A stretch of DNA of 37,647 nt from Loigolactobacillus bifermentans DSM 20003 (GCF_001434575.1 NZ_AZDA01000058.1:1-37647); one strand, 5' to 3'. Shown: positions 21,774 through 31,346, numbered from the stretch's first letter. Notes: generated from the letters alone by a model not told the origin. Made by a program: numbers and translations.

Positions 21774-23807
21774 ATGAAAACACCTACAGCAGTCCAACGC
21801 TTACGGCGAGTCTCTTTAGCAGGGATTTTAGTAACGCTTGGTATTGTCTACGGCGATATTGGGACATCGCCACTTTATGTTATGAATGCGATTATCGCAG
21901 ATGCTGGGGGCATGCGGCACTTAACCCCTGACTATATTATTGGTAGTATTTCACTGATTTTTTGGACCTTAATGCTGATCACAACTTTAAAATACGTCAT
22001 TATCGCCATGAAAGCCGATAACAATGGTGAAGGTGGTATTTTTGCCCTTTACGCCTTAGTCCGTCGGCGCGCAAAATGGCTGATTGTTCCAGCCTTAGTC
22101 GGTGGCGCGGCTATTTTAGCGGATGGCAGTTTAACCCCTGCGATGACCGTGACCAGTGCCATTGAAGGCTTAAAGGGGCAGCGCTTTGGCCAACTGATTT
22201 TTTCTGGAGACCAACACGTGGTGGTGATCATCACCATTGTGATCCTGGTGATCTTATTTATGATCCAGCGCTTTGGGACCAGCACGTTAGGCCAAGCTTT
22301 TGGGCCGATCATGCTGATTTGGTTTTTAATGCTCGGCTTGGTGGGTTTCTTTAACTTATTACCAAATCCAGAAGTCTTGAAGGCCTTATCCCCTGTTTAC
22401 GCGATCAAAGTCTTATTTGCGCCAACCAACAAAGTCGGTATTTTTATTTTAGGCAGTATTTTCCTAGCCACAACTGGTGCGGAAGCCTTGTATTCTGACA
22501 TGGGCCACGTTGGGAAATACAACATTTATTTTAGCTGGCCCTTTGTTTATGTCAGCCTTATGCTGAGCTACTTTGGGCAAGGTGCTTGGTTGATTCGAAA
22601 TCACATGGCCGTTGACCCAGCCACCAACCCATTCTTTGCAGTGATGCCTAACTTTTTGAAACTGATTGGTGTCATCATTGCAACGTTGGCCGCCATTATT
22701 GCTTCACAAGCGTTGATCACTGGCGCGTACACCTTGGTGGCCGAAGCCATGCGGCTGAAGATTTTACCACGCATGGTGATCAAGCATCCCAGCATGCAAT
22801 TTGGCCAGCTGTATATTGCAACGGTCAACTGGATCCTCTGTGCGATCACGTTAACCATTGTCGTATTATTCCAAACGTCTGCGCACATGGAAGCTGCGTA
22901 CGGTCTTGCCATCACAGTGACTATGTTAATGACGACCTTATTATTACATGAGTACTTAAGCACAAAATTCAACCGAATCTTCGCCACCAGTCTGATGATT
23001 TTCTTTGGTACGATTGAAACGATTTTCTTCCTGGCTAGCATTGTGAAGTTCACACATGGTGGCTACGTCACTGTGTTGATCACCTTAATGCTGGTCGCGG
23101 TGATGTACTTCTGGTATTTCGGGAATATTTTACGGGATCGCAATGAGCCTGAACGCGATCGGGTTTCCTTGCTGGCTTACCGCAATCAGTTGGTGGCTTT
23201 AAGCCATGATGACAGCATTCCGCTGTATGCCACGAATTTAGTTTACATGACCAAGGTTCGTGCCAACCATCAAATTAAGCGGTCAATGTTGTATTCTATT
23301 TTGGATAAGCGGCCTAAACGTGCCCAAGTTTATTGGTTTGTCACCGTCAACGTCACCAGTGAGCCTTATACGCGCGACTACTCCGTCGATATGATGGGCA
23401 CCCGCAATATTGCCAATGTCCAGATCTATTTAGGCTTCCGGCGTGAGCAACGAATCAACGCTTATCTGCGCCAAATTGTCGTGGATCTCATGCGCCAAGG
23501 TAAAATCGATCGACAACCACAAGACTACACGACCTTACCCAACCGGGATGTTGGGGACTTCTCCTTCGTTATTTTGCAGGAATGGTTATCCCCTGCAGCA
23601 GAAATTTCTAATTTCGACCGCTTTATTATCAACGGTCGGATCCGGCTTCAAAACTACACCGCCTCGCCAGTACAATGGTTTGGCCTAACGTTCTCGGATG
23701 TTGTTTTGGAAAACGTCCCATTACTACTGGGAAAACGTTCCGTTTTGAAATTGCACGAGATCTCTGAAGAAGAGCGGCAGCAGCTCGATCAAAACAGTAA
23801 TCAGTAA
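21774..23807 (+). CDS. kup: Kup-family K+/H+ symporter
   Basis: A 677-residue potassium uptake protein with about 12 membrane helices in the first ~440 residues and a long hydrophilic C-terminal region. The family signature [14 protein letters not shown] is near the N-terminus, and [18 protein letters not shown] follows. GAGAGGA lies 9 nt before ATG 21774; an in-frame TTG at 21756 would lie on the ribosome binding site. No clear terminator follows; a weak ATCTG/CAGAT hairpin at 23812 precedes A-rich sequence. No c-di-AMP riboswitch is recognisable upstream. Confidence 0.95.
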   Translation: MKTPTAVQRLRRVSLAGILVTLGIVYGDIGTSPLYVMNAIIADAGGMRHLTPDYIIGSISLIFWTLMLITTLKYVIIAMKADNNGEGGIFALYALVRRRAKWLIVPALVGGAAILADGSLTPAMTVTSAIEGLKGQRFGQLIFSGDQHVVVIITIVILVILFMIQRFGTSTLGQAFGPIMLIWFLMLGLVGFFNLLPNPEVLKALSPVYAIKVLFAPTNKVGIFILGSIFLATTGAEALYSDMGHVGKYNIYFSWPFVYVSLMLSYFGQGAWLIRNHMAVDPATNPFFAVMPNFLKLIGVIIATLAAIIASQALITGAYTLVAEAMRLKILPRMVIKHPSMQFGQLYIATVNWILCAITLTIVVLFQTSAHMEAAYGLAITVTMLMTTLLLHEYLSTKFNRIFATSLMIFFGTIETIFFLASIVKFTHGGYVTVLITLMLVAVMYFWYFGNILRDRNEPERDRVSLLAYRNQLVALSHDDSIPLYATNLVYMTKVRANHQIKRSMLYSILDKRPKRAQVYWFVTVNVTSEPYTRDYSVDMMGTRNIANVQIYLGFRREQRINAYLRQIVVDLMRQGKIDRQPQDYTTLPNRDVGDFSFVILQEWLSPAAEISNFDRFIINGRIRLQNYTASPVQWFGLTFSDVVLENVPLLLGKRSVLKLHEISEEERQQLDQNSNQ

Positions 23808-23835
23808 ATTATCTGCAGCAGATCTAAAAACATGC

Positions 23836-23841
23836 TAAAAT
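23836..23841 (+). promoter_or_regulatory. Extended -10 promoter of the Ser-rich membrane protein gene
   Basis: TAAAAT preceded by TGC, 58 bp before the start codon. A small CACTT/AAGTG hairpin lies in the leader. Confidence 0.45.
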
Positions 23842-23898
23842 ATAACTCAACTTCACTTTTCAAGTGACCACACTAGTCTTTTTTAGGGGTGTTAAAAA

Positions 23899-24429
23899 AT
23901 GAAAGAACCTAACAGCCGCATGTCACGGCGTCAACAGCGGAAACCAACTGCACCGCAAAAACCGACCCCACAGCGGCCGCAAAATCGTTCTTTTCTCAGT
24001 CGTCATCGCTGGGCAGTGATCATCGCTGTGGTGATCGTAGTGGCCTTTGGCGTTTATGCTGAATTTTCCAGTATTACGGCTGATAATCAGGCCGATAAAA
24101 CCGCTGAATCGGCACAGTCCAGTCAAACAACAACCTCAACCACAACGACGGCCAAGTCAACTTCTAAGCAACAGACGCACACCAAAGCAGCCAGTGAATC
24201 TGATGCCACATCGGCCAGTCATGAAAGCAGTCACTCAGATTCAGATTCAGATTCTGAATCCGAGTCCAAAGACAGCAGTGATAACACTGCTAACCATACC
24301 TTTGACTCGGCTAGCGCCGCCTTGGCTTGGGCCCGCGCAAATTCGTCCAGTTGGCTCAATGCCGGCTATAGCAATTTCCACGTCAGTCAAAATGATCAAG
24401 GTCAATATATCGTTGAGTTTATCCAATAG
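23899..24429 (+). CDS. Single-pass membrane protein with Ser/Thr-rich linker
   Basis: Not recognised as a named family. 176 residues: a basic, Pro-rich cytoplasmic N-terminus (about 1-37), one membrane helix (WAVIIAVVIVVAFGVYA, about 38-54), a Ser/Thr/Asp-rich linker with an SDSDSDSESES run, and a short C-terminal domain (ASAALAWARANSSSWLNAGYSNFHVSQNDQGQYIVEFIQ). The topology is N-in with an external domain. AGGGGTG precedes the ATG. The repetitive linker may vary in length among strains. Confidence 0.75.
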   Translation: MKEPNSRMSRRQQRKPTAPQKPTPQRPQNRSFLSRHRWAVIIAVVIVVAFGVYAEFSSITADNQADKTAESAQSSQTTTSTTTTAKSTSKQQTHTKAASESDATSASHESSHSDSDSDSESESKDSSDNTANHTFDSASAALAWARANSSSWLNAGYSNFHVSQNDQGQYIVEFIQ

Positions 24430-24442
24430 CTTTTAAGCCCTC

Positions 24443-24488
24443 AAAAAAGACACCTAAAAATCAATTTTTGATTTTTAGGTGTCTTTTT
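24443..24488. terminator. Strong bidirectional terminator
   Basis: A stem of about 20 bp (AAAAAGACACCTAAAAATCA and complement) with a T-rich loop and T runs on both strands, between the convergent membrane protein and tpx genes. Confidence 0.93.
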
Positions 24489-24494
24489 GATTGG

Positions 24495-24986
24495 TTACAA
24501 GTTTTTCAAAAAGGCTAATGCTTTTTGATAATCTGGTTCGTGGGTTTGTTCTTGGATCAATTCACGATAGAGAATTTTGCCAGTTGCATCAATAATAAAA
24601 ATTGAACGGGCCAAAATGTTCTTATCAGCGACATATAAGCCTAATGCTGAGCCGAATGAATGTTGCGCATCAGATAATAGTTGAATCCGATCCACACCTT
24701 CAGCGGCACACCAATTTTGTTGTTGTTCAGTGGTGTTGGTTGAAACTGTTACAAACCGAATATCTGGAAAGGCATCCATTGATTGATTAAAATGCTTTGT
24801 TTGAATGCTGCAAACAGAGGTGTTAATATCTGGGACAACACTGATCAAAGTGGCCTGTCCTTGCCAATCTTTGGGTGTCACTGTTTCACCCGTTGCTGCT
24901 GTCAGTTGAAAATTGGGTAATGTTTGATCAACTGCTGGTGCTGTGCCATTTGTTGTTAAAGGATCGCCATGCATTGTAATGTCCAT
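24495..24986 (-). CDS. tpx: Thiol peroxidase (Tpx, atypical 2-Cys peroxiredoxin)
   Basis: A 163-residue thioredoxin-dependent peroxidase that removes H2O2 and organic peroxides. The peroxidatic cysteine is C59 in PDINTSVCSIQTKHFN and the resolving cysteine C93 (NWCAAEG), with Tpx spacing. GGAGG lies 9 nt before ATG 24986. Monocistronic with a good promoter. Confidence 0.95.
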   Translation of the reverse strand: MDITMHGDPLTTNGTAPAVDQTLPNFQLTAATGETVTPKDWQGQATLISVVPDINTSVCSIQTKHFNQSMDAFPDIRFVTVSTNTTEQQQNWCAAEGVDRIQLLSDAQHSFGSALGLYVADKNILARSIFIIDATGKILYRELIQEQTHEPDYQKALAFLKNL

Positions 24987-25021
24987 CGAAAAAAACCTCC
25001 AATTAATTTAGATTCAACTTT

Positions 25022-25050
25022 AGTTTATCAAGTTTTTAAGTTGTTAGCAA
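25022..25050 (-). promoter_or_regulatory. tpx promoter
   Basis: -35 TTGCTA (25045-25050), 17-bp spacer, -10 TAAACT (25022-25027). Confidence 0.7.
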
Positions 25051-25122
25051 TTAATTAGCTGTCAATTCATTTACATTGTTTTGCTCAATGGGCTGTCCCG
25101 TTAAAGGAACTACTTGAACGTC

Positions 25123-25152
25123 AAAAAAGACGCCACTTTTTCAAGTCGCGTC
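25123..25152 (-). terminator. Terminator of the LCP gene
   Basis: Stem GACGC and ACTT/AAGT (25129-25138 with 25143-25152, one mismatch) followed on the minus strand by TTTTTT. Confidence 0.88.
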
Positions 25153-25163
25153 CTGCATTGCTA

Positions 25164-26240
25164 CTAATACGTATTTTCAGTGTAATAAACGGTATCTAAC
25201 CCAAAGGTATTAAAGTCTTGATTCGTGCTACCGTTAAAGGTTGGATTCAGTGCATTCAATCTGGTTTCAGCATTGTCTACCTTTTCAGCCTTCAAGCCGA
25301 GCTCTTTACGAATATTGCTAGAAACCCGGTTTAATTCGTTGGTAGCGGCAATTTGATAGGAGCTACCATTGATCCATGCGGAGTTCCCTTGCAAGTGCTC
25401 AGACGTGATTTTACTAGCGTTATGGCGATACTTAAAGGCCGCTGTTGCTAATGTATTGAAATTAATATCCGTCCGCACATTAGGTTGTAACGCCTTCAAC
25501 AGGTCATCGTAATGGCCGATACCTTTAGGGGAGATCAGCTTTTTAGCAACTGCTTTAATAACCTCTTGTTGCCGCATCTGCCGACCATAATCGCCTTTAG
25601 GATCTTGATACCGCATGCGCGCATAAGCCAGTGCTTGGGTCCCATTCAAGTGATGCTTCCCTTTCGTGATCCAAACACCATCAAAGCCAACATTCATTTT
25701 TGCGTTGACTTCAATGCCACCAACAGCGTTCACAATGGTCTTCAAACCACCCATATTCATGGTGACATAATAATCGATCGGCACATTTAATAAATGCCCC
25801 ACCGACTTCTTCGCCATGGTGGACTTGCCTAAATTATAAGCGGCATTCAATTTTTGCATGTTCCGTTTTTTATCACCGATCATTTCGGCTAGTGTATCCC
25901 GCGGAATACTGTGCATCGACGTTTTGCGTGTTTTCGGATTAACGGTGACCACGATCAACGTATCTGAATTCCCACGGTCGATTCGGCCATCGGCGCCGGT
26001 ATCTACCCCTAAAAAGAGGATCGAAAACGGCTTGCCTTGTTGAATCTTCGTAGAGGCTGTGCCTTTAGGCGGCGTATACATCTTGTTGAAACTTTTACCC
26101 GTTTTTTGGTAAAGCTGATGCACATAAATACCGCCACCAATCAAGGCCATTACAATGAGCACTAGTAAAGCCAACAAGATCCGCAGGCCCCAATGCCGCT
26201 TCTTGCGCGGTGGTTTTTGATGTTGTTGTCGTGTTTCCAA
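25164..26240 (-). CDS. LytR-CpsA-Psr (LCP) family wall-polymer transferase
   Basis: A 358-residue membrane-anchored enzyme that attaches teichoic acid or polysaccharide to peptidoglycan. A basic N-terminus (PPRKKRHW) and one helix (LRILLALLVLIVMALIGGGIYV) precede an external LCP domain with FSILFLGVD, RGNSDTLIVVTVNP, HSIPRDT and a late YARMRYQDPKGDYGRQMRQ. The catalytic Arg/Asp residues of the family are in these segments. The frame opens at GTG 26267, but GGAG (26249-26252) is 8 nt before TTG 26240, the likely start. Confidence 0.9.
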   Translation of the reverse strand: METRQQHQKPPRKKRHWGLRILLALLVLIVMALIGGGIYVHQLYQKTGKSFNKMYTPPKGTASTKIQQGKPFSILFLGVDTGADGRIDRGNSDTLIVVTVNPKTRKTSMHSIPRDTLAEMIGDKKRNMQKLNAAYNLGKSTMAKKSVGHLLNVPIDYYVTMNMGGLKTIVNAVGGIEVNAKMNVGFDGVWITKGKHHLNGTQALAYARMRYQDPKGDYGRQMRQQEVIKAVAKKLISPKGIGHYDDLLKALQPNVRTDINFNTLATAAFKYRHNASKITSEHLQGNSAWINGSSYQIAATNELNRVSSNIRKELGLKAEKVDNAETRLNALNPTFNGSTNQDFNTFGLDTVYYTENTY

Positions 26241-26338
26241 ACCTTCATCTCCGTTCCATTCACACACTACTTTTTATGTTTCCAGCCTATCATAAATGAC
26301 GCTTAACATTTATTTTTTAATGAAACTTAACAGAAAAA

Positions 26339-27118
26339 TCACTTTTTACGAGGTTGCAATGGCATTCCCGGTCGTTGTCCCGTTGGATTGGCAGCACTCA
26401 TGGCATCCATGGTGTCATTTAAGGTTTGATCCACAAAGACATTGCCACGATTCGTCGCATGGCCTTTGGTCCAACGATAGGATAACTGCGTAAATTGTGG
26501 CAATAACTGTGCTAGCCGTTGCCACAGCGCCTGATTGGCCACTGGCTGGCCGCCACTGCGCTTCCAACCACGCCGTTGCCAACCGGCTAGCCACCCCTTT
26601 GTAATGGCATCTAAGACGTATTTTGAATCTGCGATCACCACAATTGGTGCTTGCGGGGACCACTGCTGCGCAATGCGTTCTAACCCACGTACCAAGGCAG
26701 TGACTTCCATTTTATTGTTGGTTACCCCATATTCACCTGCTGAATCGGCCCATTCTTGCCCTTGGTAGGCAATTAAATACGCCCAAGCAGCTTTATCCGT
26801 CGCCTTTACATGGCCCCCTTGGACATTGCCAGTATTCCGTGACCCACCATCTGTGTAGAGCTGAATGGCATTGGCCGGCATGGCTTGCGTGGCAGTTGCG
26901 CCATGATTGGTTCGTCGTGGCGTACTACGACGCTGGGAATGGTGCGCCAGGGTTCCTTGTGACTGTGCAAGCCACGTTGCGGCTTCCTCAAAGGTCATAA
27001 AGCCTTTGTACTTCGCACCAGGGTAGCCTGCCACATAGGTTTTAACCGTCGCCCAACTTTCATTAAAAACGCCTGTTTTCTTTCCTTTTGCAACGGCATA
27101 AAACTTTTTAGCGGCCAT
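26339..27118 (-). CDS. rnhA: Ribonuclease HI with N-terminal viroplasmin-type domain
   Basis: A 259-residue RNase H that cuts RNA in RNA-DNA hybrids. Residues about 1-50 (KKFYAVAKGKKTGVFNESW to YKGFMTFEEAATWL) form the viroplasmin/caulimovirus-VI hybrid-binding domain found in RNase H1 of many Firmicutes and eukaryotes. After a linker the catalytic domain carries D90 (YTDGGS), E138 (NNKMEVTAL), D164 (IADSKYV) and D230 (VFVDQTLN). GAGGTG before ATG 27118 fixes the start, against a frame opening at 27148. Confidence 0.92.
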   Translation of the reverse strand: MAAKKFYAVAKGKKTGVFNESWATVKTYVAGYPGAKYKGFMTFEEAATWLAQSQGTLAHHSQRRSTPRRTNHGATATQAMPANAIQLYTDGGSRNTGNVQGGHVKATDKAAWAYLIAYQGQEWADSAGEYGVTNNKMEVTALVRGLERIAQQWSPQAPIVVIADSKYVLDAITKGWLAGWQRRGWKRSGGQPVANQALWQRLAQLLPQFTQLSYRWTKGHATNRGNVFVDQTLNDTMDAMSAANPTGQRPGMPLQPRKK

Positions 27119-27151
27119 GCACAACACCTCACTGTTAAAATCTCTCATTCT

Positions 27152-27180
27152 AATTTAACCATTTTAGGCCCTAAAAGCAA
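27152..27180 (-). promoter_or_regulatory. rnhA promoter
   Basis: -35 TTGCTT (27175-27180), 17-bp spacer with TGG before the -10 TAAATT (27152-27157). Confidence 0.55.
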
Positions 27181-27204
27181 AGTCTGATTTTAATGCAGGC
27201 CTTG

Positions 27205-27233
27205 AAAAAGGGATGCGGCTTACGCCACATCCC
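27205..27233 (-). terminator. Terminator of the liv operon
   Basis: A 10-bp stem (27210-27219 with 27224-27233, one G-U) with tetraloop, followed on the minus strand by TTTTTC. Confidence 0.92.
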
Positions 27234-27249
27234 CCAATACGACCTTTTA

Positions 27250-27876
27250 TTACAACGTTACCTTATAACCAGCAGCCGATAATGTTTGTTGAACATTTGC
27301 AACATCACTGGTTGCCACGTGAATTTCAATGACCTGTTCTTGATCACGTTGAATCACCATTAAGGTTAAAATACTGTATTCATGCTCTGCCAACACTTTG
27401 ACGAGCTTGGCAATAAAACCAATTTCATCCTTAGGCACATGAACGGTAACAGAAGTCCCTTGTTTGCCATAACCTGCAATGTTCAAGAAGGCATCTAAAA
27501 TATCATTGTTGGTGATAATGCCAACTAAATTATCATCATCGACAACTGGCAAGACCCCAATCTTATGCTGGCGCATTTGATAAGCAGCATCTTCCAGCAC
27601 CGCATTAGAGGTAATCGTCCGCACGTCCTTTTCCATAATATCGGCAACCGTGGTTTTATTCAGCAGGTAATTCACTTCATAAACCGATAAGCTCGTTGCC
27701 TTTGATGGCATGGCACCTTGGATAATCCCTTCAGTGACCAGGCCCACCAGTTTGCCATTATCCAAAACTGGCAAACGGTGAATATCATTAGCCTTCATTA
27801 AGTCAACGGCGTCATTAATGCGTGTGGTTGGTCGCACCGTCACGATCTTCTTTGTCATAAAATCTGCAACACTCAT
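27250..27876 (-). CDS. CBS-pair and ACT domain protein of the liv operon
   Basis: 208 residues. Two CBS motifs (about 1-55, DFMTKKIVTVRPTTRINDAV, and 75-130, DIMEKDVRTITSNAVLEDAA) form a Bateman module, followed by a C-terminal ACT-like domain (about 138-208, TVHVPKDEIGFIAKLVKVLA). Bateman domains bind adenosyl ligands and ACT domains bind amino acids, so this AcuB-like protein could sense branched-chain amino acids for the transporter. It lies 5 bp after livF, in the same transcript, with the terminator behind it. It has no DNA-binding domain. Confidence 0.85.
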   Translation of the reverse strand: MSVADFMTKKIVTVRPTTRINDAVDLMKANDIHRLPVLDNGKLVGLVTEGIIQGAMPSKATSLSVYEVNYLLNKTTVADIMEKDVRTITSNAVLEDAAYQMRQHKIGVLPVVDDDNLVGIITNNDILDAFLNIAGYGKQGTSVTVHVPKDEIGFIAKLVKVLAEHEYSILTLMVIQRDQEQVIEIHVATSDVANVQQTLSAAGYKVTL

Positions 27877-27881
27877 GTTCC

Positions 27882-28589
27882 CTAACCCCCTAAGTAAGCT
27901 TTCTGCACGTCGGCATTGGCCAATAATTCCTGGCCGGTTCCGGTTAACACAATACTCCCGGTTGCCAATACATAGCCACGATCCGCAATCGATAACGCCT
28001 TAGACGCATTTTGCTCGATCAACAAAATCGTGGTGCCTTGCTTTTGAATGGCCTGAATAATATCAAAAATTTCATTGATAAAAATCGGCGCTAACCCCAT
28101 TGAGGGTTCATCCATTAACAATAGCTTCGGCTTGGCCATTAATGCACGGCCCATTGCCAGCATCTGCTGTTCACCACCAGATAATGTGGCTGCATCCTGG
28201 TTCTTACGTTCGCCTAATACTGGAAAACGGTCAAATACGTTGTCATAATCCTTTTTCAGCGCATCGCGATCTTTTCGTAAAAAGGCCCCCATTTGTAAGT
28301 TTTCCATCACCGATAAACCTGGGAAAATATGCCGACCTTCAGGCACTTGCGAGATCCCACCTGCCACAATATTTTGTGACTTTTCTTTTTGGATCTCTTT
28401 GCCTTCGTAAATAATTTTACCATCAGCCGGCTTCATTAAGCCAGAAATTGTCTTTAAAATCGTTGTTTTCCCGGCACCGTTCGCCCCGATCAATGATACG
28501 ATCTCGCCTTCGTTGACTTCAAAATTAACCGATTTAACCGCGTGGATCACACCATAATTAACGGACAAGTCTTCAACTTTCAATAACAT
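27882..28589 (-). CDS. livF: Branched-chain amino acid ABC transporter ATPase LivF
   Basis: A 235-residue ABC ATPase. Walker A GANGAGKTT, signature LSGGEQQMLAMGRAL, Walker B LLLMDEP. The TIMEG-type C-terminus and length match LivF. Its ATG overlaps the livG stop (TAATG), indicating translational coupling. Confidence 0.93.
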   Translation of the reverse strand: MLLKVEDLSVNYGVIHAVKSVNFEVNEGEIVSLIGANGAGKTTILKTISGLMKPADGKIIYEGKEIQKEKSQNIVAGGISQVPEGRHIFPGLSVMENLQMGAFLRKDRDALKKDYDNVFDRFPVLGERKNQDAATLSGGEQQMLAMGRALMAKPKLLLMDEPSMGLAPIFINEIFDIIQAIQKQGTTILLIEQNASKALSIADRGYVLATGSIVLTGTGQELLANADVQKAYLGG

Positions 28590-29365
28590 TAGGACTCACC
28601 CCCTAAATAAGCTTTGATAACACGTTCATTCTTCTGAATCTCAGCTGGCGTGCCTTCGGCGATCAGTTGGCCGTATTCCAAAACATAAATCCGTTCCGCA
28701 ACGTTCATCACCAAGGACATGTCGTGTTCGATCAGCAACACTGTAATGTGGAATTCATTTTGGATCTGACGAATCAAGCGGGTTAAATCAGCCGTTTCTT
28801 CTGGATTCATCCCGGCAGCCGGTTCATCTAAGAATAGGATTTTAGGCTTCGTCGCTAACGCCCGGACAATTTCCAAACGCCGTTGTTCCCCATAAGGTAA
28901 GTTCCGCGCTAAATTGTCCAATTTATCTTGCATATCAAAAATTTTCAGTAATTCAATCGCTTCTTCACGCATTTCGACTTCTTTTTTATAGTAACTTGGT
29001 AAGCGCAAAATACTGCTAACAAAACTTTCTTTGTGTTTCGCAGTCATGGCGATCAGCACATTGTCTAACACTGACAAGTCTTTAAACAAGCGAATATTTT
29101 GGAAGGTCCGCGCTAACCCAGCTTGGGCCACTTGATAAGGCTTCTTTTTATTCAACACCTGCAAGCCTTGGTCTGTTTGCAATGAAACAGTGCCTTCAGA
29201 AGGTGGAATAACGCCGGTCAACAAGTTAAACAACGTGGTTTTACCCGCGCCGTTAGGGCCGATCAATGCGACTAATTCGTTATCTTCCAAGTGCATGGTA
29301 ACACCGGAAACGGCTGTTAAGCCCCCAAAGTTTTTGGTTAAGTCTTTAACATCTAATAAACTCAT
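28589..29365 (-). CDS. livG: Branched-chain amino acid ABC transporter ATPase LivG
   Basis: A 258-residue ABC ATPase. Walker A GPNGAGKTT, LivG-type segment ARTFQNIRLF, signature LPYGEQRRLEIVRALA and Walker B ILFLDEPAAGMNPEET. It starts 2 bp after livM; partner of LivF. Confidence 0.94.
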   Translation of the reverse strand: MSLLDVKDLTKNFGGLTAVSGVTMHLEDNELVALIGPNGAGKTTLFNLLTGVIPPSEGTVSLQTDQGLQVLNKKKPYQVAQAGLARTFQNIRLFKDLSVLDNVLIAMTAKHKESFVSSILRLPSYYKKEVEMREEAIELLKIFDMQDKLDNLARNLPYGEQRRLEIVRALATKPKILFLDEPAAGMNPEETADLTRLIRQIQNEFHITVLLIEHDMSLVMNVAERIYVLEYGQLIAEGTPAEIQKNERVIKAYLGGES

Positions 29366-29367
29366 GG

Positions 29368-30324
29368 CTAAGCGTCCCCCTTCGTTTTAGACTTCCGGGT
29401 GAACAACCGGCGAATGGATAATTCCCAAGTGCCTAATAAACCGGATGGCTTGAAAACCATGATCAAGATCAAGGCCAATGAATACAAGACCATTCGTAAA
29501 GTCCCAAAGTTTTGTAAGATCATATCCAATAACCCTAGCACCACAGCGGCCACAAAAGTTCCTGTAATACTACCGATCCCGCCTAATACGACAATGATCA
29601 AAATGTTGATGGATTCCATGATCCCAAAATCAGTTGGGGCAATGGTTTGAATGTAGTTGGCATGTAACGCGCCGCCGATTGCAGCCGTTGCTGCGCCCAC
29701 CACAAAAGCGATGACTTTCCACTTGGTAATGTTAACCCCCATGGATTCAGCGGCAATCTCATCTTCACGCACAGACATGACGGCACGGCCATCACGACTG
29801 TGAATGAAGTTCACAATGATAATTGTGGTGATACAAACCAATAAGTAAACCACTGGCCAAGTCGCTAACATGGGAATGTTATATAAGCCGGCCGGCCCAT
29901 TGGTAATTTTCAAGTTGTTCAAAATGATCCGGATGATTTCGGCAACCCCCATGGTGGCAATTGCCAAATAATCCCCGTTTAAACGTAAGGTGGGGATCCC
30001 AACGACCAACGCCACCACACCTGAGAAAACAGCCCCTGCGATCAAGCCGAGTAACATGCCTAATGCATTGGGAATGGCAGTGGTGATCAACGCACAAACA
30101 TAAGCGCCGATTGCCATAAAGCCAGCATGCCCTAAAGAGAACTGCCCTGAAAAACCGATGATCAAGTTTAACCCAGTGGCTAAGATAATGTTGATTCCAA
30201 TCAAAACCAAGGTTGTTTCTGCAAACTGACCCATGATGCCAGCGAACTCTAACACATTAATAATAATGTAGCCAGCAATCATAATCGCAAGCCAAATCAA
30301 ATTATACTTTAGATTTTTCTTCAT
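29368..30324 (-). CDS. livM: Branched-chain amino acid ABC permease LivM
   Basis: A 318-residue permease with about ten hydrophobic segments. Typical LivM motifs are GFSGQFSLGHAGFMAIGAY and REDEIAAESMGVNITKWK (the coupling-loop region contacting the ATPase). The frame opens at GTG 30333, but AGGTGG is spaced for ATG 30324. Confidence 0.92.
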   Translation of the reverse strand: MKKNLKYNLIWLAIMIAGYIIINVLEFAGIMGQFAETTLVLIGINIILATGLNLIIGFSGQFSLGHAGFMAIGAYVCALITTAIPNALGMLLGLIAGAVFSGVVALVVGIPTLRLNGDYLAIATMGVAEIIRIILNNLKITNGPAGLYNIPMLATWPVVYLLVCITTIIIVNFIHSRDGRAVMSVREDEIAAESMGVNITKWKVIAFVVGAATAAIGGALHANYIQTIAPTDFGIMESINILIIVVLGGIGSITGTFVAAVVLGLLDMILQNFGTLRMVLYSLALILIMVFKPSGLLGTWELSIRRLFTRKSKTKGDA

Positions 30325-30333
30325 GTTTGCCAC

Positions 30334-31212
30334 CTACACTTTCTCTTTAATGTTCTTGCCTAAGATACCAGCAGGTTTCACTAATAAGATAATGATCAAG
30401 ACAGCGTAAACCACGGCATCTTTATAAGCTGAGAAGCCTAAAGCTTGGGTAATTGTTTCTAACAACCCAATAACAAAGCCACCAATGGCTGCCCCTGGAA
30501 TCAAGCCGATCCCACCTAAAACAGCGGCGACAAAGGCTTTGATACCAGGTGTCATCCCCATTAATGGATCAATTGAATTGTAATACAAGCCGATCATCAC
30601 ACCGGCTGCCCCTGCCAAAGAAGAACCTAAGGCAAAGGTAAAGGAAATCGTCCGATCGATGTTGATCCCGATCAATTGAGCTGCATCTGGATCCACAGAA
30701 ACCGCCCGCATGGCTTTCCCCATTTTGGTCCGTTGCACGATCAATTGTAATAAGATCATTAACACGATTGAAACCGCTAAAATCAAAATCTGAATATTCG
30801 AAATTGAAACCCCACCTAAATGGTATTGTTTAACAGCCATTGCTTGTGGAAAGTTCCGAACGTTAGAGCCAAATAAGTAAGACATCCCGTTTTCTAACAG
30901 GAATGACACCCCGATAGCTGTGATCAAGGCGGCGATCCGTGGCGAATGCCGCAAAGGCCGATAAGCCAAATACTCCGTTAGCATCCCGACAAAGGCACAG
31001 AATACCATGGCCGTGATCAAGGCGGGCCAGAAACTTAAATGCCAAACATTGATCACGTAATAACCCCAGAAAGCACCTAACATATAAATATCACCATGAG
31101 CGAAGTTGATCAATTTAATGATCCCATAAACCATGGTATAACCTAACGCCAGCAACGCATAAATGCTCCCTAGCGACAGACCATTAACAAGTTGTTGTAA
31201 AATTGTGTGCAC
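30334..31212 (-). CDS. livH: Branched-chain amino acid ABC permease LivH
   Basis: A 292-residue permease with about eight membrane segments. LivH motifs: INFAHGDIYMLGAF near the N-terminus and VSVDPDAAQLIGINIDRT in the coupling loop. The start is GTG 31212 with GGAAGTG at 7-nt spacing. It is separated from livJ by a 155-bp structured gap. Confidence 0.93.
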   Translation of the reverse strand: MHTILQQLVNGLSLGSIYALLALGYTMVYGIIKLINFAHGDIYMLGAFWGYYVINVWHLSFWPALITAMVFCAFVGMLTEYLAYRPLRHSPRIAALITAIGVSFLLENGMSYLFGSNVRNFPQAMAVKQYHLGGVSISNIQILILAVSIVLMILLQLIVQRTKMGKAMRAVSVDPDAAQLIGINIDRTISFTFALGSSLAGAAGVMIGLYYNSIDPLMGMTPGIKAFVAAVLGGIGLIPGAAIGGFVIGLLETITQALGFSAYKDAVVYAVLIIILLVKPAGILGKNIKEKV

Positions 31213-31242
31213 AGCGTTTCACTTCCATTCTTTTGACTGAAA

Positions 31243-31346
31243 CAAAAAAAGTAGGACAAAGGCTTGGCTGGTTTACGTTTTGCCGTAAACGTGTGCCAAA
31301 AGGCCGACGCTGTCACCCCAGCTGTCTAACCGCCTTTTGTCCCACT
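31243..31346 (-). terminator. Branched terminator/attenuator between livJ and livH
   Basis: The outer stem (31250-31263 with 31332-31346) is followed on the minus strand by seven T. Inside are GTTTACG/CGTAAAC (31271-31277, 31284-31290) and an AAAGGCC copy (31297-31304) that can pair with the 5' arm instead. It should lower livHMGF expression relative to livJ. Confidence 0.8.

Noticed and set aside
22049-23053. Long minus-strand frames inside kup
   Set aside because: Antisense shadows of a membrane protein (hydrophobic codons read in reverse) without start signals or family motifs.
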